Shown: positions 12,235-24,008 of the stretch, in pieces
How the letters are laid out: every line of letters starts with the position of its first letter
Position numbering within the stretch: position 1 is the first letter of the stretch
NCBI GenBank assembly: GCA_038503035.1
Contig: JAVSML010000951.1
Location: 62,001-126,000, forward strand
DNA length: 64,000 nt
Direction: 5' to 3'
From: Crocodylus rhombifer
Taxonomy: Eukaryota; Chordata; Crocodylia; Crocodylidae
Program-made: the position numbers and the translations under genes
Notes under the pieces: model-generated
Seen by the model: the letters and a program-made list of their open reading frames with translations, nothing else
The model's database searches: none
What the model was told of the DNA's origin: nothing

Positions 12235-12745
12235 ATGTAACAACTTATTGTATTTGCTCCCAGCGTATGTGCACCTTTCCTCCAAAAAAAAAAAAAAAAG
12301 AAGTCCTCAAAACTGGGGTGCAAGTCTGAAACAGGGAACCTGATTTTTTGTGCCAGGATGGAGGAAGCATTTCTTTCTGCTAGGCCCATAGAGGGAGGGA
12401 GGAGGTCACTGTTCAGGGGCTGAGCTGCATTGTTAACCCTTTTACAAGTGATACTAGACTGGCAGTAGATTTTGACTGGGCAGCCCAAACCTGTTGCCAA
12501 TTTGGCAGTGACTGTGAGAGGGTTAACACTGAAGCTTTTGCTGATGCTACGGGGTGCACTGTGCCTCAGCAATCAGTACTCTGCTATAACTCTGCCCCCC
12601 ACCAAAAGAAAATACTTTATTTATACTGCCTTCCCCAAACAAGGTGTGTGTTTTATTTGGGGCATGTGGTATGCTAGAAAATAGGGTAGTGCTTTTCATT
12701 CACAACCTCAGCCAAGAAAGATCTCCCTCCCACCACCACAGCAAC
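12235..12745. repeat. Interspersed repeat with related ends; partner copy at 13650-13800
   Basis: The right part, from tttatactgccttcccc to gaaagatctccct, is matched in the same order at 13680-13796. The left end (ttgtatttgctcccagcgta) weakly resembles the reversed right end, suggesting a DNA transposon. A run of A lies at 12284-12299. Family unknown. A MIR-like tail (ggcccaaggtcattcagtcc) follows near 12820. Confidence 0.45.
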
Positions 12746-13079
12746 CGTGGGAAATAAGTGCTAATTTCTTGCTTTCAGAGATGTGAAGAAAAAAAAAGGG
12801 GGAGGCATGAAGACGTGATTGGCCCAAGGTCATTCAGTCCATCAGTGGCAGGAAGGGAAGCCCACTTAGCTCACTTTTAGCCCCACTGTCTGCTTTCCTG
12901 TCACCCATCATATTCCCCAGTCGAAAAGGGGGGCAATGCTGCCAAGAGGACTGGAGCTGCCACAGGTGCCTGAGCGGCCCGCAGGAGGACTGGCAGATGG
13001 GGGAGAGGCCTGATGGTAGGCAGGCTGCTACACCTGAGAGGAATAAAGGCACGTCTCCTCCCTGACAGCAGGGGAAGGA

Positions 13080-13400
13080 AATGTCATTCGCTAACAGATG
13101 GTCGGCACTAAAACCTAAAACTCAGAGTGTTTCATAAAAATTCCAGCAGCTTTCTGCAAGAAATAGCTTTTTATGGGGGGCAGAGAGAGCGAGACACTGA
13201 AAAAGAAATACTTCAGCAGAGAAATAGCGGCCAGTTGGCACGTTTGTTTGGGAACTGGCCCGAGGGAAGCAGAAGCGTAAGTGCGAGGGATGAGAGCAGC
13301 ACTTTATTGGAAAGGCCATTGATCAAGCGCACAGTGAAGCATCTCGACGAGGATGGAGCAGGTGGTGCTATAAGGCTGGTGTTACAGGAAAGGAGAGAGA
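13080..13400. other. Non-repetitive stretch, possible conserved noncoding DNA
   Basis: This stretch resembles none of the repeat families in the window and has balanced composition. It crosses a 175-residue open frame (13127-13654) with no recognisable domain. I treat it as noncoding. Confidence 0.25.
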
Positions 13401-13649
13401 GCAGCACTTTGGCACTGGGGTTTGCAGACAACATAACAGGCCCTGTGGGTCACTGGAGTATAGGACTGGGGTGGGTTTTGCAGTCACCGAGCCCATGGCC
13501 CTGCCCCCAAAGACTTCTAGACACAGTGTGCTCCCACGCACCGCCGCTTCCAAACACAACCCAGACCACCCTGGCACAGTGTACAGGCAGAAAAAGAAAG
13601 CCCCATAGCATTGCTAATGTCTTGCAGTCAGAACTTAGCCAGGAATCTG

Positions 13650-13800
13650 GATGAGGCATTATTATTATTATTACTATTTTTTATTATTCTGCCTTTTCCA
13701 AACGAAGGCATGCATCTTGTTTGGAGGCGTGTTGTATGTGAGAAGATATGGTAGCACTTTTCATTCACAGTGTCAACCACAAAAGATCTCCCAAGAAACC
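13650..13800 (+). repeat. (ATT)n tract plus second copy of the 12.6 kb repeat
   Basis: An imperfect ATT microsatellite at 13657-13688 is followed by text matching 12610-12740, including tctgccttttccaaacgaag, tagcacttttcattcacag and aaaagatctccc. Confidence 0.6.
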
Positions 13801-14069
13801 ATAAGTGAGAAATATGTTATTTTCTTCCTTTTACTGATGGGCTACAACAAAGACCAGAAATACCTTGGTCCTTCCTGCCTGATGATTTGGAATGAGCTGA
13901 CCCCCCGTGGCAGTGCCAAAAATGGCCATGGGCTGAATTCCAGCCCACAGCATCTATGAAGGAGACAAAAGAGGGACCAAGTTGACCACCCAGAGGCAGG
14001 GCAGTGTCATTCAGGGAGCCAAGGCAGTGAAAACCCTCTCCCAGCTGGACCCCTATGCACTTGTTAGAG

Positions 14070-14389
14070 CAGCAATTCCCAACCAGGATGCCACAACACC
14101 TTGGGGTGCGGTGTGATCCTTTTAAAGGTGATGCACAATCTCAGCACTGCTAGGAGCAGAAACAGCTACACGATTCGCAAGATGAATCCAGAGATTTCAA
14201 ATAGGGATCCACAGAGTCAAAACACATTCTGCCCTCTGGGGTCTTCCTGCGTTCTTTGAAACAGAAAAAAAATACCCTATTATTTTTCTCTCATCAAGAA
14301 ACAAGCAAAAGCTCAGAGCTGGCATTTTCCAGTGGGTGCCTGGAGTCTAATGAGGAGAGCCTTGAGTCTAAAAAGGTTGAGAACCACTG
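14070..14389. mobile_element. hAT element, CAG...TTCCCAACC type, with exact target duplication
   Basis: The left end is CAGCAATTCCCAACCAGG and the right end reversed is CAGTGGTTCTCAACC. The flanks carry an identical 8-bp duplication, tgttagag, at 14062-14069 and 14390-14397. It is 320 bp long with no coding capacity, so it is a non-autonomous hAT copy. Confidence 0.9.
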
Positions 14390-14397
14390 TGTTAGAG

Positions 14398-16137
14398 AGT
14401 TAATCTGTTTCCCCTGGCAGGGCTCAGTAGGGGTGAACTTCATGCTGGGGACAACTGCTGTCACAAGCCCAGGGCAATACAATTCGCACCTTATACTCAT
14501 CTTGATTCACCAGCAGGCAGGAGACAGGAGCACAAACACATCCATCCCTTTGAAGCTGAGAATCCCTACGGAAAGACCCTTTGGAAAGCAAAATACCTAG
14601 CCCCAAACATTTATCAGGGTTAGCACCCAGCTGCTACAGGACCAATTATCAATATGCTTCAATTTATCCTGTGAGAGCTGCATCATTCTGAAAACACATG
14701 CGCACACCCATGCCACATCATCTAAACCCAGCCAAGAACAACACCTGAACTAAATAGGATAAACACTTTATTGACTAACCTCTTCAATCCTACAAGGAAA
14801 ATTTACAAGGTTAGTACATTTCCAATGGAGGTACAAATCCAGCTTCACTTTGATAAGAGTAATTTATTCTTTTCTACTGTCCAATCCAGCAGTGGTTATT
14901 AAAAAGGTGAGATAGAGACAAGAGAGGAATGATGGGATTTGGGCAACAGGGAGTTGTCTCTGCTGGCAGTGACATGCCCCTCTAGAGAAGTGGCGGTTGC
15001 AATAAATGCACAGGAGTGTTTTTGCCTGGAACTGACCCTCTCCTAGCAGGTTGGCAGGAACCTGCAGGAACTGTGCACACGATGCTCTGTGCAGTTACTG
15101 TAGCTCTGGGGTCTTTCAGAAGAGATAAACCTCAAGCAGGTGATGGGTCCCCAGTCACAGGCAAAGGAAAGATGGCCCAAGCCCTACATATGCCTTTTAA
15201 CTGTACGTGTTCTCCAGTCACTGCTGATCCGTTCTTTCGTAACTCAGCCTGGCTGATGCAGGGGGTGACTGTGTGGTAATGTGCAATGGCTAGACAGCAG
15301 AAGGCAACTTCATGAGCACAGCCACAAAGGCTAGCAGAATCAGGCATGAGCAGGGAGTGCTTTGTGAAACACCAGCTTAGCCCAAGGTAGACACCTCTCA
15401 TCCAAAAGGCCAAGTCTGCGCACCCAGTCCCCTCCAGTTTACTTTGCTCCTATCCTCTCAAATGCCCATGGGGCCGGAGAGTCAGCCTGCGTTATGTTAA
15501 GACCCAAGTGGTGCACTCCCTCATTAAGACATGCGCAAGCATCTCCCCCACTTATACTTGCTTCTAGGTATCAGCTAGCCAGCATGGAAGATTTCCAACC
15601 TCAGGGTTTGCTCACCCAGCAAATACACACGGCTTGGAACAGGCGTAGGGGACCCCAGGGCCTCTACGGTAACACACAGCAGGGATCAGGTGGACGATCA
15701 ACTATTGCTCGGTGCCTCAGTGTTACTGCTTGACATACATACACACACACACCCATTTAGAAATCTCATGAACACTGTGCTGACTTGTGCAGAGGGAGGG
15801 GGTCGTCTCCACATAAAACTTACCAAAGATCAGGAAGAGGCCACCCCTTCTCTCTCTCTCAAGTGGGGAGGGAGAATAGCCTCCCACCTATTTTATGAGT
15901 GATGATGGGGGAGAAAGGCAGAGCTCTAGGAGGAAAATCTTTATTCACTATGGCTCCCTGTTAAGGGTGGTTCCCTAGACCTGTGTGACCACTGATGCAC
16001 ACTTTAGGGATTACAGTTTTCAAGATGGTATGCAGCTTCTCTTTGCACTGCTGAGTGCCCTGGTAAAACAAGGGGGTAGATCTCTCCTATGACCTGACCC
16101 TCCTCTTTTGCTCCTACTCATCCTCTCCTAGGGGACA
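14398..16137. other. Intergenic, no gene seen
   Basis: A short (AC)n tract lies at 15738-15752 and a CT-rich tract at 15847-15860. Open frames are short and featureless. No further repeat can be named with confidence. Confidence 0.4.
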
Positions 16138-18340
16138 GACATTGCTGAATCTGGTCCTGGCCAAAGGGAAGGACCCGGCAAGTGATCTGTGGCTCAAAGG
16201 GAAGCTCAGTGACAGCGATAATGAATTGGTTACCTTCTTAGTTCACCAAAGAGCAGGCAACCCCCTCAGTAAAACAGAAGTCCTTAACTTTGGAAAGGCT
16301 GACTTCTGCAAACTAAGAGAACTGGTCAGTCAGGCAATCAGAGGCTGTACTCCCCACCCCGAAAAGGCAGTACATGAAGAATGGTCATCGCTCAAAAACA
16401 ATCCTTGAAGCACAGCGTAAAGCCATCACTTCCCACAAGAAATACAGTCAACAAGCAAGGAGTCCCCTATGGCTGAATAAGGAACTGTTGGACCTCATTA
16501 AGCTCAAAAGAGTAGCTTACGCCAGCTGGAAAACAAGAAGCATTACCAAAGAGGATTACTCTGCACTTGCCCGCACCTGCAGAGAGCAGCTGAGAAAAGC
16601 CAAGGCATCAACTAAACTTAAGCTAGCTACAGGGATCCAGGACAACAAAGAGTCCTTCTTTAGATATGTGGCAAGTAGGAAAAATAACAGGGGCAGTATT
16701 GGGCCCCCCAGACATCCAACAGGGCAACTGACTTCCGATGCCCAAGAAAAGGCCAATCTCTTAAATGACTTTTTTGTATCAGTTTTTCACTGTCCCATGA
16801 AGATCACACTGCCAGGAATAGCACAAACCAACATGGGAGTGGGTGATGCCCCGCCCTAACCCCCTCCTCCCCCAAAAACCCCAACAAAACTATGTAGATC
16901 AGGTGAGGGAATACCCTGAGAAACTGGACATTCGCAAGTCTGCAGGCCCAGGCGGAAGGCACCTGAGGGTCTTGAAAGAGCTGGCAGACATCATGGCATC
17001 CCTCTCAGCAGGGGTATTTCAACAATCGTGGCACTCAGGCAAGGTCCTGAATGACTGGAAAAGAGCCAGCATGGTCCCTATTTACAAGAAAGGGAGGAGG
17101 GATGAGCTGGGGAACTATAGACCAATCAGTCTGAAGTCTGGTCCCTGGAAAAGTCTTGCAGAATTGTCAAGGGATCCATCAACGCCAGACTAGCGGAAGG
17201 CGAGCTTCCAAATGCCAGCCAACGCGGCTTTGTGACTGGGAGATCTTGCCTGACCAACCTCATCTCCTTCTATGACCAGGTAACATGTGCCCTGGACAAG
17301 GGAGATGATATGGACGGCACTTATCTGGACTTAAAGAAGGCCTTTGATATAGTTCTCTATGATGTCCTCATGGTTAAGCTGGGGAACTGTGACCTAGATC
17401 ATCATATGGTCCGATGGCTAGGCAACTGGCTACAGGGCCAGACCCAAAGAGTACTAGTTGAAGGGAGCAAATCAATGTGGCGCAGGGTTACCAGTGGAGT
17501 CCCTCAGGGCTTGGTACTCGAGCCAGTACTCTTTAGTATTTTCATCAATGATCTAGATTTGGGAGTCAGATGCGAACTGGCCGAGCCCGTGGATGATACC
17601 AAGTTATGGGGGAGGGCTGTCACACTGCAGGACAGGCTGGGGATACAGGCCGAACTGGACACACTCTCAAGGTGGGCCAACCAAAACCAGGCGGCCTTTA
17701 ATACAGAGAAGTGCAAGGTGCTGCACCTTGGCAAAGCTAACCAACCTCTGGTATGCATCCACTAATGAATCTCAAGCAAAACCAGGGAAGTCAACCTCCC
17801 ACTTTATTCAGTCCTGGTGAGACTTCAGCTGGAGTACTGCATCCAGTATTGGGCCCCCCACTTCAGGAGGGATGTGGAAAAGTTTGAGAGAGTCCAGTGG
17901 AGAGCCACTCACATGATCCAAGCCCTGGAGGGAAGGCCGTACGAGGAGAGGCTGTGGGACTTGGGATTCTTCAGTCTGGAGAAGAGAAGGCTCGGGGGGG
18001 ACTTGGTGGCAGCCTACAGCTTCATAAGAGGGGTGCATCAGGACCTGGGAGAACATCTGTTCACCAGAGCTCCCCAAGGGGTGACAAGGTCGAACAGCCA
18101 TGAACCCCAGGAAGGCCGATTTAGACTGGATATAAGAAATAAGTTATTTCCAGGGCCTGGAACAAACTCCCCCCAGAGCTGGTGCAAGCACCTACTCTGG
18201 ACTCCTTCAAAACACAGCTGGTCTTATTTCTTGCTGGGATCACTTGATCCCAGCTGTCTTCCTGCCTATGGCAGTGGGGCTGGACCTGACGATCTCATAA
18301 GGTCCCTTCCAGCCTCAAATGTCTATGAAATCACACTGTG
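16138..18340 (+). mobile_element. CR1 LINE, 5'-truncated and decayed
   Basis: Translation gives the end of the CR1 endonuclease (LLNLVLAKGKD, SDSDNELVTFLV), then the reverse-transcriptase lead-in (PLWLNKELLDLIKLKRVAY), RT blocks (YLDLKKAFDIV, GVPQGLVLEPVLFSIFINDL) and the C-terminal block (LEYCIQYWAPHFRRDVEKFE, LEKRRLGGDLVAAY). The RT active site reads EPVDDTKL where CR1 normally has FADDTKL, so it is inactive. The frame changes near 16400, 16850 and 17190. Text between about 17757 and 17815 lacks some 70 residues of the usual CR1 protein, an internal deletion. The 3' end reads AGGTCCCTTCCAGCCTCAAA. Confidence 0.93.
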
Positions 18341-18713
18341 CACATCAGTGCATCTAGTAGTACCCACAGAGATCATGGCTAAGGTAAAAAATGTGGCACC
18401 TTCTCTTCCAAGCTAATTTTCAGGGTATCTGACTACTAACCTCCAGCAGTGATAACAATTACCTAGCATCTCCTTGTGCTCACTCACCCATCTGTCAACC
18501 AAGGTCTGTGGGGCAAATACCATCTTTTTATCCCAGGGTTCTACAGCTCCTAACAACCCAGGGGTCTCCCTCCATGACTGGGGCTGCCACACAACAAATA
18601 AATAGTAACACTTAAACTTATAAATGGCAATGTCGCATTTATTCAAATAACTTAGATCCATTGGGCATGCTTTTGTGCATCAATAAATGTATGGCACAGA
18701 TGAAGTCTCATTG

Positions 18714-19320
18714 CAAAATTACAAAATCACAGAAAAGTAGGACTGGAAGGGGGTCTCAAAAGGTTACCTATTCCAACGCCCTGCTCAAGGCAGGATCACC
18801 CCTGCCTTCTAGACTGGTGCTTCTCTAACTTGCCCTTAAAATCTTCCAAAGATGGAAAATCCACGGTCTTTCCAAGTAATCTGTTCTAGGGGTTGAACCA
18901 CTCGAATAGTGAAAATTTCTTCCTAAAAATGCAACCTAATTTCCCTTGCTGTAATTTATAACTGTTATTCCTTTTCCTGTTCCCTGCAGCCACAGAGAAT
19001 AATTTATCATTACCCCCACCATAACCATCCTTCAGAAATTCAAAGACAGTTATGAAATCTCCCCCACCATGCACTCTCAGTCTCCCCTTCTCTAAATAAC
19101 CCCAATTCTTCCAACCTTTACATAAAATGATAGTTCACAGACTTCTAATCAGGTTTATTGCTCTCTGCTGGACTCTTCCCAATTTGTCTACATCTTTCTG
19201 AAATGTAGGATCCAAAACTGGAAACAGAACTTCAGGTGAGGCCTCACTAGTACTGAATGGAGCAGAGGAATCCTGTCTCTTGATTTGCAAGCAACTCTCC
19301 AGTTATTACAGGCCAGTATC
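18714..19320 (-). mobile_element. CR1 LINE 3' end, antisense
   Basis: The minus strand encodes LFSVAAGNRKRNNSYKLQQG, the C-terminal CR1 signature. The plus strand begins with the reversed CR1 3' end (tcacagaaaagtaggactgg, gccctgctcaaggcagg). The far end resembles the reversed CR1 section usually read as gtgaggcctcactagtactg. Confidence 0.85.
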
Positions 19321-19479
19321 TTATTCCAAAGCAGGGCTGAGCATAGCCTGATAAGTTAGCCTTGAGGTACTGGAAGCTATTTGGGGAATGCTGGAACACA
19401 ACCCCATGCCTGTCAATAATGCCATCGGTACCTGCATTTTGCATATTGGCTTAAGTTTCTATCCACCCAGGCGAGCACA

Positions 19480-19620
19480 CAAACACCAGTAGACTCTTCC
19501 TATGTCTGAAGAAGGGCATTTGTGCCCAAAAGCTTGTAAAGAACAATTTTTCCAACTATTTAGTTTGTCTAATAAACAATACCACATTTACCCAAAGAAA
19601 CTTGTCTGTCATTAGTACCT
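19480..19620 (+). mobile_element. Penelope-type retroelement end with hammerhead-like core
   Basis: The core CTGAAGA (19506-19512) is followed by a GGGCA/TGCCC stem with a four-base loop and then AAAAGCTTG. After it come ccaactatttagtttgtcta, ataaacaataccac and ttacccaaagaaacttgtct, a 3' text also found around 23920-24006. The layout fits a hammerhead ribozyme (CUGANGA, stem II, GAAA) as known in Penelope-like elements. The GAAA is AAAA here, so it is probably inactive. Confidence 0.55.
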
Positions 19621-19624
19621 TGCT

Positions 19625-20639
19625 GCTGTTATGCAAATCCTGCTGGACCCTACCCAAGAGTACCAATTTCTTTTGTTCTTGATACTGGAGTCAGCAAGAT
19701 CTCCTAGTCCAGGCAGCCACATAATGTCTGTTAATGGTATCTATTATACACTAATGGTGAGGTCTTGGTGCATCTCATTAGAGGGCTCTGCTCACTACTT
19801 AGGTTCACTTCCATTCATGTATTGCCTCTGCTTATACTTGCATCAAAGAGCAATAACTTTGTGCTCCCAGCAAGAAGCCTCACAGGACATTGGGCTTGGG
19901 GCCAGGATCAGATAGTGTTAAATGATTGCATTGTTAAGTGTCATGCTCCTACCAGCTCCAAGAGTTTATCTTTGTGGTTTGCTTTTAATTACAACCTTCC
20001 CTGGTGCTGCGAGCGCAGCTCTTTCTAATGACATGAGCACAGTTCAGGCCTGGATGCTTAACAAATGAAACCTTCTTAGAACAAAATGCTCTTGCTTTCC
20101 TCACCCCTACAGCTCTGGCACCCCAAATTCAAGTCATTAAGCCAGCACTAAAGCAGTGGCAGAACCTTTCATTAAAGAAACAGCTTCTGCTCACTGCTGG
20201 TGTTGGCAAGATTAATGGGAAAAGTTCTTTTCACCTCTCACCTGGGACCTGCAGCTTTCTAATTAGGGAAGAGATAAAATAATCATTATTATTATTAATA
20301 AACTCTTCTGCTGAGGCTGCTGGTGCCTCCTCCAGTGAGGTGCTCTCTGCCACAGAGAGGAAGCCTTTTTTTCTCCATCTTTTGCCTCTGTCCTAGCGCC
20401 ATCAACCCTTCCCTGATCCAGTTGACCAGTGAAGTCAACAGGAGTCTTCCAGCTAGATTCCTTGGACTTTGGATTAAGCCTCACCTGAATTCATGGCAGG
20501 ATAGGTCCCCTGTTGTGGTGCAAATGGCTTGAATGGAGCCAGTCAGTGGGTGATGTTGCACAGCTGGAGACCTTGCATATGGGAATTCCTTTAACCCGCC
20601 TGGGAAGAAGAGAGGGTTTCTTTTCTTTCCGTTTTCAGT
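19625..20639. other. Intergenic, no gene seen
   Basis: An AT-rich imperfect (ATT)n tract is present at 20276-20301. No exon or named repeat is visible. Confidence 0.4.
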
Positions 20640-21965
20640 GATAAACCAGAGAACCCTTTGCTGAGAACCGAACACATTCTTTGCATCTGTTTTCACTGGG
20701 GAAGAGGTTAGAGAGATTTCCTCACCAAATCCACTCCTCTCTAAGGATAAATGTGGAGCTGACCCAAATTGAGGTTTCAGTACATGAGGTCATAGAAGTA
20801 ATGGATAAAACTAAACTGTAGCAAAGCACCAAGTCCTGATGGCATTCACCCTAGTGTGCTGAAGGAGCTCCTAACAGAAATTGCTGAGCTCTTTAACAGT
20901 AGTATGCAACCCATCTCTAAAAACAGCCTTGGTATGGACTGGAGGGAACCCAGGAAACTACAGGCCAATGAATCCAACTTATATTTCCTGGGAAATGGGC
21001 AGAAACAATCATAAGCAACAACAAAAATCTTCAGCACATGGATGAACACAACTTGCTGGGGAGGAATCAGCACAGTTTTGTAAAGAGGAAATCATACATC
21101 ACCCACCTACTAGAGCTCTTTGAGGATGTCAGTAAGCAGGTGGATCAGAGTGATCCAGATGACTTAGTAGATCTGAATTTCCAAAAAGCATTTGACAAGG
21201 TCCCCCATCAGAGACTCTTAATGAAGTTAGGTCATCATAGGATTATAGAGGAGACCCACTCATGGATCAGAAATTGGCTTAAGGATAGAAAACAAGGAGT
21301 GAAGATAAAGAGTCAATTGTCAGGATGGAAAGTAGTAAACAGAGGTGTCCCCCCAGAGATCTGTGTTGGGAATGGTGCTGTTTTAAACATACTCATAAAT
21401 GATCTGGAAGAGGGGGTGAGTAGTCAGGTGATCAAATTTGCAGATGACACAACATCATTCAAAGCGTTAAAGACCAAGGCAACTGTGAGGAACTACAGAA
21501 GAACCTTGCACTATTGAGCAAATGGGCAGGTAAACAAGGATTAGTTACCATCTCTCACAATACACAAATTACAGGTCATAAAATTTAAGTAAGTTTAATA
21601 CTAACAAAAGGAAGTTCTTTTTCACATAATGTGTAATTAAAGTGTGGAACTCATTGCCACAAGATGTTGTGGAAGCTGACAGTTTAACTCGCTTCAAAAG
21701 TGGATTGGACAAATTCTCAGAGGAAAGGGGTATCAGTAACTATTGATCATGGGAGTTAGGGGCACAGCCTCCGAATCAGAACTTCCAGACCCGAAATGCT
21801 GGCGGCTGCAAGTAGGAAAGGAAGAGGGGAAAAAACAAAAAACAAAACACTCTGGTGTTACACTGTTCACTGTCCCTTTCAGCATCCACTCTCTGCCATT
21901 ATGTGATACAGGATACTGGACAAGACAGACACATGGTCCGACTCAGTCAATGGCAGTTTTCAGGT
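20640..21965 (+). mobile_element. L3/CR1-like LINE, 5'-truncated, internally deleted
   Basis: A 159-residue frame at 21038-21517 carries RT blocks: NQHSFVKRKSYITHLLELFE, DLNFQKAFDKVPHQRLLMKL and IKFADDTTSF, with an intact FADD catalytic box. Upstream text (cttaacagtagtatgcaacc) is out of frame. Downstream, after about 21530, the sequence jumps to a 3' segment (aaaaggaagttctttttcac, aactcattgccacaagatgt), so an internal piece is missing. The wording differs from the CR1 at 16 kb and fits the related L3/CR1 lineage. Confidence 0.85.
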
Positions 21966-22599
21966 TCTTATGCATCTGGTGTTACTGCTAGAGGACCTAG
22001 CTAGCAGTGAGGGGCTCCAGAGCAGGATGAAGGTGCACTGAAAGGGCTGTGAGCTCTCAGAACAGAATACCAGGGTGGTAGGGAGAAGGGGAAGAGGGAG
22101 GTACAGATCAGGAATGTGGCACGTTAGCAGAGCAGTGCCAGGAACAAGGTACAAACAGAAGGCTGTACTGCAGATCATGTGTACTGGCAGCGCTGTGCAG
22201 TGGTTCCCAAACTTCCCATCGTGGGACTGGTGCGTGTCCATGCAGTATTCATCAAGCAATGAAAGGCAAACAGACATTATACTCCTGGGGGGGGTCCCCC
22301 ACGAAGAGTCACTTTCAGCATGCCAGGAGCATGGGATCAGCAAATATATGGCTCCTCCTCTTGGCTGGCATTGATGGATACAAAGAGAGAGAGTCCTACA
22401 GGCACACGGGGAAAAAGAATGGAAGTTGCAGCCTATTCCTGTGGTTTTCAACTCCAGTTGAAGGCGGGAAGGCAGTCAAAGGGGTGGTACTCAGGGTTGT
22501 CTGTGCCTACTCTAGCCAGTTGCTTAAGGACAGTGCCCAGTGCATTCTGGGAAATGCTGGTCAACAGGGAAGGAAGAATGGCCCTGTGCTTAAGGAACA

Positions 22600-22680
22600 G
22601 AGGCCCCAGGAGGTCTGAGTTCTGCCACAGATTCTATGCATGACCTTGGGCAAATCACTTAGCATCCATCTTCAGCCTGA
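22600..22680 (-). mobile_element. MIR-like SINE fragment, antisense
   Basis: The text ccaggaggtctgagttctgc and gaccttgggcaaatcactta is the reversed tRNA-related section of MIR. Confidence 0.6.
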
Positions 22681-22689
22681 CTTTGTGCT

Positions 22690-23000
22690 CCCTGAATCCC
22701 ACCAGCTCTGGCTGTGTAGGTACATGCAGCAGGTGGGACCAGTCTGAGCTGTACTACCCGTGGTGTGTGGGGCCAGTCTGGGGCACACACCACATCTAGC
22801 ACCTATGCTAGACCATACATGGAGCCAGTGTATGGGCCCAATCTGGGCTGGCCTTGGATCCAGCATGCAGCGCTGGGCTGGTGTAGGCATCACATGCAAC
22901 AAGTGTCCTAGAGGGCTCCATGCACTGCATGCAACATGCAAGGCTGGAGTCTGCATGTGTTGCGTGTAGTGCACTGGCTGAATGATGGGACTCCATGGCC
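22690..23000. repeat. Low-complexity repeat rich in CATGCA and GGGC
   Basis: Short repeated words (atgcaacatgca, tgcactgcatgcaa, gggctgg, ccagtctgg) fill this stretch and generate open frames on both strands. It resembles the interior of the GC-rich transposons elsewhere in the window, but ends were not found. Confidence 0.4.
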
Positions 23001-23700
23001 CAGATGCCCCTGCCTTAACTCAAGATCCAGAGTCATCATAGCTGCTTTATGCATTTCTACCTCCTGCTGCTCCACAGACACAGTGCAGAGAGGCCAAGTT
23101 CTGGCTGGGGAACACTGCAGAGCCATGGCTCAGAGCGGGCAGCTAGGATCAAGCCTTGTCCCTTGACTTTTTAACTGGAATCCAAAGCTGCTTTTAGGAT
23201 TTCATCTTAGATAGAAATGAAGCATTGAATGGGATGAGACCCCCCTCTGTCTGGGAAAGAGGTTGCCATGTGCACCCAAGTGAAAGAGGAAGGGGTAAGA
23301 CTGAGCAGGCAAATGGTTCTGCAGTTATTGGTGCTCAGTCATTGCCTGGCAGCATCTCATCTGCCAGTTATCCCTCTCCTAATGCCTGCATGGGAATTCA
23401 CAGGCACTTGGGCACCCCCCACATCCCTGATCCCTTCCTTCTTCCTCATTACTATATTTATGCTGCTTTACTTTCCCGCACCCCACCCCCAACCCAACCC
23501 AGTGGGGAGGAGTTGGGGTCTGGGCTGGAGTCAATACAGGCTGCTGTGTTCCAGCTGTCTCAGGCCAGCAGAGCAGTGCAGGGGGGATTCACCTGCATAA
23601 ATTAAAGCAGCCTTTAGGCAGCTCTACATTTTGAAAGATTGCTGCAAGCTCCCAGCTGGATGAAGGGGAGGAGCAGGCTGCTTTACAGCCCATTTTCAGG
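23001..23700. other. Intergenic, no gene seen
   Basis: Open frames of 110-126 residues at 23225-23605 have no domain motifs and no splice-site support. A C-rich stretch lies near 23480-23500. Confidence 0.4.
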
Positions 23701-23702
23701 GA

Positions 23703-24008
23703 TGTGACTTGTAGCCATGTTGGTCTAAGGCAGGGGTGGGCAAAATGCAGCGCAGGGGCCGGCCAGATCATTCTATCCGGCACGCGGGGCCCCTAAAAAA
23801 TTAAGAAAATTAGTATTTATCTGCCCTGGGCTGCCTGGCATGCGGCTTTCCAAAACTCAGTAAGCAGCCCTCTGCTTGAAATAATTGCCCGCCCCTGGTT
23901 TAAGGACATAGGTAGACAAGGTTCTTTGGGTAAATTCAGTACCTTTTATCAGACCAGCTCAAATTTGAGTTAATCTAATAAAAGATACTGGATTTACCCA
24001 AAAAGTGT
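23703..24008. mobile_element. Penelope-type 3' ends in inverted arrangement, interrupted by a MITE
   Basis: The text gtgacttgtagccatgttgg begins a Penelope-type fragment that is split by the MITE at 23731-23897 and resumes with ggacataggtagacaaggtt. Then 23924-23963 and 23964-24005 form an inverted pair of about 40 bases: ctttgggtaaattcagtacc on one side and, reversed, ctttttgggtaaatccagta on the other, meeting at AAATTT. Confidence 0.65.
23731..23897. mobile_element. hAT MITE, CAGGGGTGGGCAA family, copy 2
   Basis: The ends are CAGGGGTGGGCAAAATGCAG and ATTGCCCGCCCCTG, flanked by gtctaagg and gtttaagg (7 of 8 match). It interrupts a Penelope-type repeat, so it is the younger insertion. Confidence 0.9.

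Noticed and set aside
13127..13654. 175-residue frame as a possible gene
   Set aside because: No recognisable domain, no promoter or splice support, and an opposite-strand frame of similar quality.
22196..22450. hAT element beginning cagtggttcccaaactt
   Set aside because: Only a left-end-like motif was seen; no right end or target duplication could be matched.
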